From DATDPY01 sp964395765 (lineage in GTDB: Bacteria > Bacteroidota > Bacteroidia > Cytophagales > Cyclobacteriaceae): a stretch of 26,374 nt of DNA. Shown one piece after another: positions 15,247 to 23,341 of the stretch. The notes beneath the pieces were generated by a model that was not told the origin of the DNA, searched no databases, and saw only the letters and a list, made by a program, of their open reading frames with translations. The stretch spans positions 1 to 26,374 of the forward strand of contig CAYNCU010000024.1 in NCBI GenBank assembly GCA_964395765.1, read 5' to 3'. Numbering within the stretch: the first letter of the stretch is position 1; each line of letters opens with the position of its first letter. A program made the translations under genes and the position numbers.

Positions 15247-15581
15247 TTATTTTCCGGCGGATCGGATTCCGGTTGCTGAATATTCTTTTTATCCTTCTCT
15301 TCAAGATCATATAGCCGGGATTTAAGCACATGAACTTCCTTTATGTTTTTATTCAGTTCAGTTTTGGTTCGCCTTAATTCTATATAATGTATTAAAATTA
15401 AAATAAAAAACAAAATCATGCCCAGCAATGCAACATACTTGGCATAGGGGATCATTTTCGAAACATCTACTAAAAAGCGGATATTATTCAGGCTTAGCCT
15501 AAAGGAAACGATCAGGATTATCAGGTTAAAAAGGAAATAGATCCCGATAAAAATTAACTTATTTTTCTGAAAACGTGACAT
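15243..15581 (-). CDS. Small membrane protein with coiled-coil tail, unknown function
   Basis: 112 aa. A basic N-terminus (MSRFQKNK) leads into a first membrane helix (about 9-29, LIFIGIYFLFNLIILIVSF), a short loop, a second helix (about 46-66, YAKYVALLGMILFFILILIHY) and then a charged helical tail (about 68-98, with LKSRLYDLEEKDKK) likely to form a coiled coil in the cytoplasm, ending in a Pro/Glu-rich stretch. I do not recognise a family. It is the first gene of a tight run with gmhA (4-nt ATGA overlap) and comM, preceded by a promoter-like box at 15652-15659. The real coding status is supported by the overlap and the clean two-helix pattern. A role in anchoring or in envelope synthesis is possible but unsupported. 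Confidence 0.75.
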   Translation of the reverse strand: MSRFQKNKLIFIGIYFLFNLIILIVSFRLSLNNIRFLVDVSKMIPYAKYVALLGMILFFILILIHYIELRRTKTELNKNIKEVHVLKSRLYDLEEKDKKNIQQPESDPPENK

Positions 15582-15651
15582 TTAACGTATATCGATTCAA
15601 ATCAATTTAAAAATAATAAATGATAATAATTGAATAAAAATTGTACTTCAT

Positions 15652-15659
15652 CAAATATA
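15652..15659 (-). promoter_or_regulatory. Promoter -7 box for the small membrane protein-gmhA-comM run
   Basis: On the minus strand this reads TATATTTG, an exact TAnnTTTG box, 70 nt ahead of the membrane-protein start. A GTTCA lies at about the -33 distance in place of TTG, so the upstream element is weak. Confidence 0.45.
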
Positions 15660-15765
15660 GCGCAAAATTAAATTTTTCATTGAACTCCCTTTATTTTAAA
15701 AGTACTTTAAATCTTACATCCAATTCCTGTGGCTGATTTGTGTTATTTTTCAAGGAGCAGGTTGC

Positions 15766-17451
15766 CTAGAAATCAAAAATATTCCTCGAAATATTCCACC
15801 TGAAATTTATACCGGCATAAGTCGTATTCAGGCTCAATGGATTATATTGGCTGGCGATATCATGCAAAGTTAATTCAAGGTCAATAAAAACATTATATTT
15901 AAACTGATAACTTACATCCACATTCAGGTAATTAAAATGAGTATAATATCCCTGGCCGACATAATTCCCGAATTCACGTTCCCGGGTTGTATAGCTAAGG
16001 AAGATATTTTTCCCCCAGTTGGAAGTTGAGTCATCTTCGCCGTAACCAGCATGAATTCCTTCCAGGTTAAGCACAAGCCTCGGAACCGGCTGATACCTTA
16101 ACCGAAAAATGTATTCCCTGAAATTTGCTCCGAAAGGATGCGCCAAAGGCATTTTGTAGTTTTCATAATTTGTATAAATATTGGTATGGGTATAGGTATA
16201 GGGCCTTGCTATATTAAATTCAATCTGGGCGTCGAGGTTTTTAATTCCTCCCACGTTAAAATATTTTATGCCGCTCTGGGCGCCGTATTTATTTCCCCAC
16301 CATCCGGTATGGGCTATAACTTCGTGTAAAAGGAATTCGTCCAGCAGGAACTGCCCGTAGAAGGAAAAATGATTTAAGAAATTCCACTTCAGATCGGCAC
16401 CCACCATCGCATTGTCCTTGCTGCCGGATTGCTGTTCAAGGGCACGGTAAAAAATAATCGGATTAAGGTAGCCAATGTCAAAAGATTGTGCAGTGTCACC
16501 TACCACTACCGTTTCAAATACGCCGATGTTCAGGTTGCGGGTAATGTCATAACTCAGGTGGTGATGGACAAGGAATTTCTTCGGGTATTCCCCGCCGGTG
16601 GACCCGGTCCCTGCAGAGGCAAAAGCATCCGCATAATTCTGAGCGAATAAATTAAAGTAATTGAATTTCCAGACTTTGGTGGTGAATTTTAAATACAGGT
16701 AATTATTAGAAAAGTCCGATAAGACCATTGACCGAATCCCGTTTCCTACGAATGTTTTACCGTGGCCTAATTCTACATTAATTGGCTTCACGATATTGAA
16801 CGTTATATAACCCGATGCGTTAAAAAAGTCAACTCCATCCTTATGGAAAACTTTCCAGAATCCCTGGTATGGAACGGCAAGGTACCGGTCAATCCAGTTC
16901 CTTACATAAACCGGATAGGCGGCCTGTGTTGTACTCAGAAAGGTGTAGTATCCGATTTTTCCACTTATCATTCCACTGGCTTCAAGTCCGCGGGTATTTA
17001 CATATGGGGTAACACTTTCATTTTTGTCCAAGCCACCCGAAAAATATAATACAGGATTGAGATGTAACTGGAAATCCTTTGTATGCACGCTGAAAAAATC
17101 ATTTTTATATTGATAAAAATATTTTAAAAATGGTTTCCTGCTGTTTGCATTAGCCCGTCCTGAATAATCATAATTATCGGTAAGGATTTGATCAATATTG
17201 AATCGGTCAACTTCAGAAAGATTGGAAAGCGTAGTGTCAATCCTGTCAAAAAAAGTGGCCACTTCATTCCGGGGAATTGGTTTTATAATCGTGTGAAAAT
17301 CCCCGGCAAGTTTTCCAGATAGTACTTCGTAGCGATCGATCAGTCCATAATAATCGCGGTTTAACGGTACATCCGGAGTTTGAGCAAAAAGGCAGCGGGG
17401 CAAAAGGAGGAAAATAAATACTGAAATAATAAGTGGGCTAGGATTTTTCAC
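15766..17451 (-). CDS. Wzi/RemB-like outer-membrane beta-barrel protein
   Basis: 561 aa with a signal peptide (1-24, hydrophobic ISVFIFLLLPRCLFAQ) and, after about residue 110, alternating short strands rich in aromatic residues. The last residue is Phe within NISRNIFDF, the usual end of an outer-membrane barrel. The conserved-looking block VELGHGKTFVGNGIRSMVLSD lies at about 226-246, with NYLYLKFTTKVWKFNY just after, a pattern I associate with capsule-assembly Wzi-like proteins and the related gliding protein RemB of Bacteroidota. Wzi is a surface lectin that holds capsule on the cell; which role applies here is open. It follows the TPR gene by 20 nt, so the two are probably one operon. The family assignment is from pattern memory; the outer-membrane location is the firmer part. 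Confidence 0.68.
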   Translation of the reverse strand: MKNPSPLIISVFIFLLLPRCLFAQTPDVPLNRDYYGLIDRYEVLSGKLAGDFHTIIKPIPRNEVATFFDRIDTTLSNLSEVDRFNIDQILTDNYDYSGRANANSRKPFLKYFYQYKNDFFSVHTKDFQLHLNPVLYFSGGLDKNESVTPYVNTRGLEASGMISGKIGYYTFLSTTQAAYPVYVRNWIDRYLAVPYQGFWKVFHKDGVDFFNASGYITFNIVKPINVELGHGKTFVGNGIRSMVLSDFSNNYLYLKFTTKVWKFNYFNLFAQNYADAFASAGTGSTGGEYPKKFLVHHHLSYDITRNLNIGVFETVVVGDTAQSFDIGYLNPIIFYRALEQQSGSKDNAMVGADLKWNFLNHFSFYGQFLLDEFLLHEVIAHTGWWGNKYGAQSGIKYFNVGGIKNLDAQIEFNIARPYTYTHTNIYTNYENYKMPLAHPFGANFREYIFRLRYQPVPRLVLNLEGIHAGYGEDDSTSNWGKNIFLSYTTREREFGNYVGQGYYTHFNYLNVDVSYQFKYNVFIDLELTLHDIASQYNPLSLNTTYAGINFRWNISRNIFDF

Positions 17452-17471
17452 TTCTCTGTTATCTTAATATT

Positions 17472-18593
17472 TCAGAACCCGCAATATTTTTGGTAGTAAT
17501 TCAATGCCCTGGAATTTCCTAATTGATAAGCTTTCCTGAAATCGTCACAGGAATCGAAATCATTACCCATTCTGATTTCGGAAACTCCCCGTTTAATATA
17601 TGTATCCGCCAATATACGCTGTATTAGCTGTTTATCCGAGGCCTGGTCGATTTTCCTGCTTAACAAAAGGATTGCCGACGTAAAATCCTGGTAGGCACCT
17701 TTGTAATCTGATGAATTGTACCGGCAAAGACCACGATAACGGTAATTTTTATCTTCTACAGGATTATTATTTATTGCCGAGGTGAAATCCGAAATTGCAT
17801 TATTGTATTCATCGTTCTGCATTTCAAGAATGCCACGTTCCGTAAAGGCTTCGAATTTATCGGGTTCCAGATGGATCATATGCGTATAGTCTTCGATGGC
17901 TAATTCCGGCTCACCGATATTTTTAAATAATTCAGACCGGAAACGGTAATAATCATAATTAAGCGAATCATAATTAATTGCGATTGTGATGTCTTGTATC
18001 GCCGATTCGAGAAGGTTTCGGTCTGTAAAATTGTAATCGGATTTAAACTTTTTATATTTTGCCCTTTTGGCATAATAGGGAGCATAATGCGGGTTTAGAT
18101 TTATTGCCATGTTCAACTCCGTTATAGCATCGGATTTGTCGTCTGTCGTTCGGAATTTAAGCCGGCTCCATTGAAAATAGAGTTCCGGATCGGAAGGATT
18201 CAGTTTTCTGGCCTCTTCAAAATCACTGTCTGCTGCCCTGTATTCCTTGATATTCATATTCGCAATTCCCCTATTGCGATAGTAGTCTGAATTGGCAGGA
18301 TCGGCAATGGAAGCATGTTCAATCGCACTGGTTAAGTCCTTTACTGCCGAATCATAATGTTCCAATTTCAGATAGGACATTCCGCGTATATAATAGGCAT
18401 CGCTGAATCCCGAATCCAGGGTTATTGCCTGGCTTGTATTTTCTATAGCTTGAAGGTAACTCCCCTCATCAAATTTGATTTTGCCGGCTTTATAACTTTG
18501 GGTTGCCGGAGATTGGGCCGTTGCCTGAAAAAAGAAGGCAAGTAAGGCGGATATAATGGCAATAAACCGACGAATCAGGGCTTTTTGAGCCAT
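17472..18593 (-). CDS. Exported tetratricopeptide-repeat protein
   Basis: 373 aa with an N-terminal signal peptide (about 1-27, FIAIISALLAFFFQATAQS) followed by about eight tetratricopeptide repeats to near the C-terminus. Repeats are seen as YLQAIENTSQAITLDSGFSDAYYIRG, YDSAVKDLTSAIEH, YRAADSDFEEARKLNPSDPELYFQW, ELAIEDYTHMIHLEPDKFEAFTERG and YNNAISDFTSAINNNPVEDKNYRYRG, with the usual Gly/Ala/Tyr/Pro spacing of about 34 residues. TPRs are protein-binding scaffolds, so no reaction is expected. Being periplasmic and 20 nt upstream of an outer-membrane barrel gene, it may help assemble or regulate that barrel. The gene is divergent from rpmE2, with 111 nt between the starts. Confidence 0.9.
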   Translation of the reverse strand: MAQKALIRRFIAIISALLAFFFQATAQSPATQSYKAGKIKFDEGSYLQAIENTSQAITLDSGFSDAYYIRGMSYLKLEHYDSAVKDLTSAIEHASIADPANSDYYRNRGIANMNIKEYRAADSDFEEARKLNPSDPELYFQWSRLKFRTTDDKSDAITELNMAINLNPHYAPYYAKRAKYKKFKSDYNFTDRNLLESAIQDITIAINYDSLNYDYYRFRSELFKNIGEPELAIEDYTHMIHLEPDKFEAFTERGILEMQNDEYNNAISDFTSAINNNPVEDKNYRYRGLCRYNSSDYKGAYQDFTSAILLLSRKIDQASDKQLIQRILADTYIKRGVSEIRMGNDFDSCDDFRKAYQLGNSRALNYYQKYCGF

Positions 18594-18654
18594 ATTTTTC
18601 TTATGGAAGATAGTTTAATGTATTAACCGGAAATTAAAAGATAAATTATATTTT

Positions 18655-18685
18655 TTGCCAATTCCCATAACAGAAAGTATCTTTG
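18655..18685 (+). promoter_or_regulatory. Promoter of rpmE2
   Basis: TTG at 18655-18657 (within a TTTTTTG) and an exact -7 box TATCTTTG at 18678-18685, 20 nt apart: a textbook Bacteroidota promoter. The start point would be near 18692, leaving a leader of roughly 13 nt before the ATG at 18705. Confidence 0.8.
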
Positions 18686-18704
18686 TGGCTCTAAATTTCA
18701 AAGT

Positions 18705-18950
18705 ATGAAAAAAGATATTCATCCCGAATATAAAGAGGTGGTTTTTCACGACACGCAGAGTGATTTTAAATTTCTTACCCGCTCCACCATTAAATCAAAG
18801 GAAACCATTAAATGGGAAGATGGCAAAACCTACCCGATAATCAAGATTGAAGTGAGTTCGGCTTCCCATCCTTTCTATACCGGTAAAAAAATCTTCGTGG
18901 ATACAGCCGGAAGGGTTGAGAAATTCAATAAGCGATACAATAAAAAATAA
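18705..18950 (+). CDS. rpmE2: 50S ribosomal protein L31, type B
   Basis: An 81-aa large-subunit ribosomal protein. It starts MKKDIHPEYKEVVFHDT, has the KWEDGKTYPIIKIEVSSASHPFYTG core and ends in a basic tail (KFNKRYNKK). It lacks the CxxC zinc-binding cysteines of type A L31, which places it in the zinc-independent type B form. In bacteria with both forms the B type replaces the A type when zinc is short; in Bacteroidota the B type is often the only one, so no zinc control is implied here. It has its own strong promoter and stands apart from the following gene by 153 nt. Confidence 0.97.
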   Translation: MKKDIHPEYKEVVFHDTQSDFKFLTRSTIKSKETIKWEDGKTYPIIKIEVSSASHPFYTGKKIFVDTAGRVEKFNKRYNKK

Positions 18951-19076
18951 TACCCGGTATATCCATTCTAATGCTGTTTTTTTAATTCAGTAATTCTTCA
19001 CGGAATTAAGTACGCCTGGTCAGATTCTTTATAAGCCGGTTTTTTGTTTTCGGGTTTATCATTTTTTATATTCTGA

Positions 19077-19084
19077 TATCTTTG
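19077..19084 (+). promoter_or_regulatory. Promoter -7 box of the GlmU-like gene
   Basis: An exact TATCTTTG, 19 nt ahead of the ATG at 19104. No TTG stands at the usual distance upstream, so the -33 element is weak or absent. It would drive the GlmU-like and holB genes, which overlap. Confidence 0.5.
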
Positions 19085-19103
19085 TTCTTTCATCAACAGA
19101 AAG

Positions 19104-20309
19104 ATGAACTTAATATTATATGACGATCCTTCCGTTCACAAGTCTTTGTATCCATTGACCTTTACCCGGCCCGTTTCAAGTCTGAGAACCGGTATTCTTA
19201 CCCTTGGCGAAAAATGGGCAAGGTCATTAAATGGTGAGGTTTCCAATTTGACTGTTCCTTTTCTGCAGAATGGCTTTGCCGCCAGTATTCAGAATGACAA
19301 CTGGTTGATCCAGAGCAATATTCTTCCTGATGAAAACCTTGTCAATGCGATTAAAAAAATGTCTCCCTTATCTGTCCTGGTCAATGATTCCGGATGGCTC
19401 GCGGCCAGGATAGATAAGGCAGGCGTTGCCACGTTAAAGGAATCATCAATCCCGCAAGGATTAAAGAGTACTTACTTCCGGAGTCCGGTAAAAATTATTT
19501 CCAGGCCATGGGATCTTTTTCTTAATAATCACATTGAAATCATTCAGGATTTCCAAAGGATAACTTCCGGAAGGTCCTCCTGTCAACTCCCAGATCCATT
19601 TACCAGGATCTACAATGAGCGAAATATATTCTTTGAAGAGGGTGTAAATATTAAAGCCGCCATACTGAACGCTGAAGAGGGTCCCATTTACATCGGGAAA
19701 AATGCAACTATCCAGGAAGGGGTTGCCGTTCACGGACCGTCGGCAATTCTTGAAGGGGCGGTAATTTCAATGGGGGCAAAAATAAGAGAGGACAATACGA
19801 TCGGGCCTTATTGTAAGGTTGGGGGAGAAGTTAAAAACAGTATTTTATTTGGAAATTCAAATAAGGCCCATGAAGGTTATCTTGGCAATTCTGTGATCGG
19901 AGAATGGTGTAACCTCGGGGCAGGAACCAACAATTCCAACTTAAAGAATAATTATTCCAATGTCAGAGTTTGGGATTATGAACAAATGAAATATACAGAC
20001 AGCGGCCAGCAATTCTGTGGCGTTTTCATGGGAGATCACTCTAAAACTGCCATCGGTACCCGAATTAATACCGGGACAGTGATAGGAGTATCCGCCAATG
20101 TTTTCGGGCAGGGGCTGACTCCCAAATTTATTCCCAGCTTTTCCTGGGGAGGCTACGAAAAAGGATCTGTCTATGATACCGAAAAAGCCGGGGAAGCCGC
20201 TCTTAAAATGATGAGCCGGAGAAATCAGAAATTTAATTCCACCGATAAGGAAATTTTTTATGCTATTTATAAACTTACGGAGCCATACAGGGAAATACGA
20301 AATAAATAA
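19104..20309 (+). CDS. GlmU-family putative sugar nucleotidyltransferase
   Basis: 401 aa. The N-terminus MNLILYDDPSVHKSLYPLTFTRPVSSLRTGI matches the divergent nucleotidyltransferase group found in Bacteroidota, where the LTFTRP block takes the place of the usual GxGTRL signature loop. The C-terminal half (about 190-365) is a left-handed beta-helix with hexapeptide turns such as IGKNATIQEGVAV, LEGAVISMGAKI and IGTRINTGTVIGVSANV; these domains make trimers and often carry acyltransferase activity. The predicted role is making or modifying a nucleotide sugar, perhaps a GlcNAc-type one; this cannot be fixed. It probably does not replace the true bifunctional GlmU. The stop overlaps the start of holB by 1 nt (TAATG). 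Confidence 0.85.
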   Translation: MNLILYDDPSVHKSLYPLTFTRPVSSLRTGILTLGEKWARSLNGEVSNLTVPFLQNGFAASIQNDNWLIQSNILPDENLVNAIKKMSPLSVLVNDSGWLAARIDKAGVATLKESSIPQGLKSTYFRSPVKIISRPWDLFLNNHIEIIQDFQRITSGRSSCQLPDPFTRIYNERNIFFEEGVNIKAAILNAEEGPIYIGKNATIQEGVAVHGPSAILEGAVISMGAKIREDNTIGPYCKVGGEVKNSILFGNSNKAHEGYLGNSVIGEWCNLGAGTNNSNLKNNYSNVRVWDYEQMKYTDSGQQFCGVFMGDHSKTAIGTRINTGTVIGVSANVFGQGLTPKFIPSFSWGGYEKGSVYDTEKAGEAALKMMSRRNQKFNSTDKEIFYAIYKLTEPYREIRNK

Positions 20310-21448
20310 TGCTTTTCAGTGAGATCATAGGGAACGAGGACATTAAGAAAAAGCTTATTAAAGCGGTTCAAAATGAGCACATTCCCCACGCGCTCCTGTT
20401 CTCCGGTAAAGAAGGAAGTGCCAACCTGGCTCTTGCGCTGGCATTCATAACCTTTCTTTTCTGTGAAAACCGGGGAGAAGATGATGCATGCGGTGTATGC
20501 GCGGCCTGCCATAAAAATCGGAAACTAATTCATCCGGATGTAAATTTTTCTTTCCCATTTATCACTCAGAAAAACAAAGACCCAATCAGTGATCACCTGC
20601 TTGCGGATTGGAGGAATTTCGTTCTCCAGGATCCCTATAACAATGCAAGCGGCTGGAGTACTTATTTCGGTGGCGAGGATAAACAATTATATATCTCGGT
20701 GGATGAAAGCCGCCAAATTATCCGAAAGCTTTCCCTTAAACCGTTTGAAGCCAGGAATAATATTATGCTCATCTGGCTACCTGAATATATGAATACACCT
20801 GCGGCTAATGCACTTCTTAAAGAGATTGAAGAACCGCCGGATGATACGATATTTATCCTGGTTTCCAATGATGAAAAAAGACTGATGCCCACGATACTTT
20901 CAAGGACTCAAACCGTCTATATACAGCAGTTTACGGATGAGGAACTCATCAGTATTTTAGTAGAAAAGCATTTTATTGATAAAAAGGAAGCGCGCAATAT
21001 CGCCCACCTGGTTGACGGCAATATCAATGAAGCCTTGCGGCTTGCCCGTGACGTAGAATTGGACAGTCATGTGATGTTCAGGGACTGGATGAGACTATGT
21101 TACCAGGAAGATTATGCGCAAATAATTCAATTCGCTGATCGATATTACACGTTAAGCAAAGTTTCCCAACAGACTTTATTGCAATACGGGCTCAGCATGT
21201 TGCGCGAATCCCTGGTCTGGCAACTGGGTGAAAGCAAACTGGTACGGGTAATGGGAGAGGAACTGGATTTTGTAAAGAAATTTTCAGTTATCATTGACCC
21301 TGACAGCATTGAAAAATTATCCCGGTTGCTTTCGGAAGCTTCTTATCACCTGGAACGCAATGCGAATGTTAAAATTCTTTTCACGGACCTGTCATTACAA
21401 GCTTGTATAATTTTTAAAGAATTAAAAGCCAATATTCAATCTACTTAA
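20309..21448 (+). CDS. holB: DNA polymerase III subunit delta-prime
   Basis: A 379-aa clamp-loader subunit. The N-terminus MLFSEIIGNEDIKKKLIKAVQNEHIPHALLFSGKEG is the usual delta-prime/gamma opening. The site corresponding to Walker A (GKEGSANLAL, 33-42) has no lysine or threonine for ATP, as expected because delta-prime does not hydrolyse ATP. A four-cysteine zinc-binding module is formed by Cys52, Cys61, Cys64 and Cys67. The segments NALLKEIEEPPDDTIFILVSNDEKRLMPTILSRTQ carry the sensor 1 region with SRTQ in place of the usual SRCQ. Its start overlaps the GlmU-like stop (TAATG), so translation is probably coupled. A hairpin-forming inverted repeat overlaps its stop codon. Confidence 0.95.
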   Translation: MLFSEIIGNEDIKKKLIKAVQNEHIPHALLFSGKEGSANLALALAFITFLFCENRGEDDACGVCAACHKNRKLIHPDVNFSFPFITQKNKDPISDHLLADWRNFVLQDPYNNASGWSTYFGGEDKQLYISVDESRQIIRKLSLKPFEARNNIMLIWLPEYMNTPAANALLKEIEEPPDDTIFILVSNDEKRLMPTILSRTQTVYIQQFTDEELISILVEKHFIDKKEARNIAHLVDGNINEALRLARDVELDSHVMFRDWMRLCYQEDYAQIIQFADRYYTLSKVSQQTLLQYGLSMLRESLVWQLGESKLVRVMGEELDFVKKFSVIIDPDSIEKLSRLLSEASYHLERNANVKILFTDLSLQACIIFKELKANIQST

Positions 21449-21486
21449 CCTGCGTTTGATTTTGATTAATAAGAAAAGCAGGTTAA
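21445..21486. repeat. Inverted repeat over the holB stop codon
   Basis: TTAACCTGC (21445-21453) and GCAGGTTAA (21478-21486) form a perfect 9-bp stem around a 24-nt loop; the TAA stop is within the left arm. There is no T-run after it on the plus strand, so it is a poor intrinsic terminator but could limit read-through or RNA decay. Confidence 0.6.
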
Positions 21487-21495
21487 AAAATATAA

Positions 21496-21522
21496 TTGAA
21501 ATTTAAATTGTATAAATTTCAA
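21496..21522. repeat. AT-rich inverted repeat ahead of the cyclophilin gene
   Basis: TTGAAATTTA (21496-21505) and TAAATTTCAA (21513-21522) are a perfect 10-bp inverted repeat around a 7-nt centre, 23 nt before the ATG at 21546. It could be an operator or a leader hairpin, and it also contains TAAATTTC, close to a -7 box. The function is undetermined. Confidence 0.5.
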
Positions 21523-21545
21523 AATCATACATAAAATCTTATGCA

Positions 21546-22430
21546 ATGAAATCTTATAAATTCATTCTGATTACAGTATTTCAGCTATCCCTGTTTCTGA
21601 CGGCTTGCAGTGGCGGGGGCAAAAAAGATTATCTGATAACCATTAAAACGAAATTCGGGGAAATGAAAGCCATTCTATATGATGCCACGCCTAAACATAA
21701 AGCGAATTTCATAAAACTTGCCAAGGAGGGTTACTATGACAGTCTTTTGTTTCACCGGGTGATCAATCAATTTATGATCCAGACAGGCGATCCTAATTCC
21801 AAAGGGGCAGCGCCGGGAGTCAAATTAGGCAACGGAGGCCCCTCCTACACCATTCCGCCCGAATTCAACCCCAACCTGATCCATCAGAAAGGAGCCATTG
21901 CTGCTGCCCGGGAAGGAGATAATATAAACCCGAAAAAGGAATCAAGTGGAAGCCAGTTTTATATTGTGCAGGGAAAGGTTTATACCCTGGATGAATTGAA
22001 AGCAACCCGCATTAATTATAATGAACTCTATAAGGATTTTAATGACTATGTAAGAAAGCCCGAAAATAAGGCGCTTTTCGATCAGGCTGTTGAATTACAA
22101 AAAGAAAATAAAATCGATTCATTGAGAAACTTAATCTTATCAAAAAAGGATGCTATGGCAAAAGAATACGATGTGAATTTTGACCTGCCTTTAAGCGATT
22201 TGCAAATCCAGAAATACACCACGGTAGGAGGTGTACCGCACCTTGATGGAAACTACACTGTTTTCGGACAGGTGATCGACGGACTTGATGTTATTGACAA
22301 AATTGCGGCCGTTAAAACCGATGCCAATGACAGGCCCATCGATGATGTAATGCTTACTGTAACCGTCACGGAAATGCCGAGAAAGAAAATAACCAAGCTG
22401 TACGGTTACCATTACCCCGACAGTCAATAA
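21546..22430 (+). CDS. Lipoprotein peptidyl-prolyl isomerase (cyclophilin)
   Basis: A 294-aa cis-trans prolyl isomerase of the cyclophilin type, held in the envelope by a lipid anchor: hydrophobic FILITVFQLSLFLTAC puts the lipidated Cys at residue 21. Cyclophilin landmarks are FHRVINQFMIQTGDP (69-83), GAIAAAR (116-122) with a catalytic-position Arg, GSQFYIVQG (135-143) and HLDGNYTVFGQV (232-243). Between the last two lies a charged, mostly helical insertion of about 80 residues (143-224), longer than in compact bacterial cyclophilins of about 165-190 aa. It probably assists folding of exported proteins. It is followed 11 nt later by the RmlD-like gene, so the two may form one transcript. Confidence 0.93.
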   Translation: MKSYKFILITVFQLSLFLTACSGGGKKDYLITIKTKFGEMKAILYDATPKHKANFIKLAKEGYYDSLLFHRVINQFMIQTGDPNSKGAAPGVKLGNGGPSYTIPPEFNPNLIHQKGAIAAAREGDNINPKKESSGSQFYIVQGKVYTLDELKATRINYNELYKDFNDYVRKPENKALFDQAVELQKENKIDSLRNLILSKKDAMAKEYDVNFDLPLSDLQIQKYTTVGGVPHLDGNYTVFGQVIDGLDVIDKIAAVKTDANDRPIDDVMLTVTVTEMPRKKITKLYGYHYPDSQ

Positions 22431-22441
22431 TTATAATCTGA

Positions 22442-23341
22442 ATGAATATTCTCCTCACCGGTGCCAATGGACTCATCGGTCGTAAGATAATAGAATATGT
22501 TTCCGGCGATGAGGATATTCAAATTATCGCCACTTCCAAAGGTGATGCACGTTTTGAGCCAGGGAGAAATTCAACCTTTGAGACTTTCGACATAACGGAT
22601 AAAAAACGAGGTCGGGAGCTATATGAGAAGTATAAACCTGAATTTATCATTAATGCAGCCGCCATCACGCAAGCCGACGATTGTGAATCCGGCCATGAGA
22701 AATGCCGGTCCGTAAATATTGATGGAGTAAAGTCATTACTCGAATTATCCAGCCATCATAACACATTTTTCCTTCAGCTTTCCACCGATTTTGTGTTTAA
22801 TGGTAAAAACGGACCTTACAGGGAAGAAGATCCTCCGGATCCTGTTTCCTTTTACGGCCGCAGCAAATGGGAAGCGGAAAAAATAATCATGAACTCTAAA
22901 GTTCCTCATGCCATTGCAAGAACGATCCTGGTTTATGGATATATAAAATACGCATCCAGGAAAAACCTGGTGACCTGGGTCATTGAAAGCCTGAAAGAAA
23001 ATAAAATGATCAAAGTTGTCGCTGACCAGATAAGGACCCCCACGCTGGCGGAAGATGTTGCCTCCGGTTGTCTGCTAATTTTAAAAAACGGTCGAGAAGG
23101 CATGTTTCACATCGGGGGTTTGGATACCTTAAGTCCCTACGATATGGCCATTCGAACTGCTAAAATTTTCGATCTTGATTCCTCTTTCATTGAAAAGGTA
23201 ACGACAGCATATTTCCCGCAACCGGCTAAAAGGCCTCTTATCACAGGTTTAATCATTGAGAAAGCGATTCGGGAATTAAATTACAAGCCCCATTGCTTTG
23301 ACGAAGGACTGTTATTGATACGAAAGCAAATGGAAAAATGA
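22442..23341 (+). CDS. RmlD-like NAD(P)-dependent sugar-nucleotide reductase
   Basis: A 299-aa extended short-chain dehydrogenase of the RmlD (dTDP-4-dehydrorhamnose reductase) group: GANGLIG at 7-13, INAAAITQADDCE at 70-82, STDFVFNG at 114-121 (with the catalytic-position Ser/Thr) and the pair Tyr138/Lys142 in FYGRSKWEAE. The typical substrate is dTDP-4-keto-L-rhamnose, but relatives act on other nucleotide sugars or regulate methionine adenosyltransferase. Because none of RmlA, RmlB or RmlC is beside it, the dTDP-rhamnose role is not shown. It starts 11 nt after the cyclophilin gene, and its TGA ends at the base next to the stop codon of the convergent WG-repeat gene. Confidence 0.88.
   Translation: MNILLTGANGLIGRKIIEYVSGDEDIQIIATSKGDARFEPGRNSTFETFDITDKKRGRELYEKYKPEFIINAAAITQADDCESGHEKCRSVNIDGVKSLLELSSHHNTFFLQLSTDFVFNGKNGPYREEDPPDPVSFYGRSKWEAEKIIMNSKVPHAIARTILVYGYIKYASRKNLVTWVIESLKENKMIKVVADQIRTPTLAEDVASGCLLILKNGREGMFHIGGLDTLSPYDMAIRTAKIFDLDSSFIEKVTTAYFPQPAKRPLITGLIIEKAIRELNYKPHCFDEGLLLIRKQMEK

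Noticed and set aside
18982..19009. Terminator after rpmE2 (TTAATTC / GAATTAA inverted repeat)
   Set aside because: The stem is only 7 AT-rich pairs around a 14-nt loop, and the T-run comes before it, not after.
20309..21448. holB as a pseudogene because the Walker A lysine is missing
   Set aside because: Delta-prime subunits do not hydrolyse ATP and usually lack a working P-loop; the zinc cysteines and the rest of the frame are intact.
21445..21486. Intrinsic terminator after holB
   Set aside because: The stem is perfect, but the loop is 24 nt and an A-run, not a T-run, follows on the plus strand.
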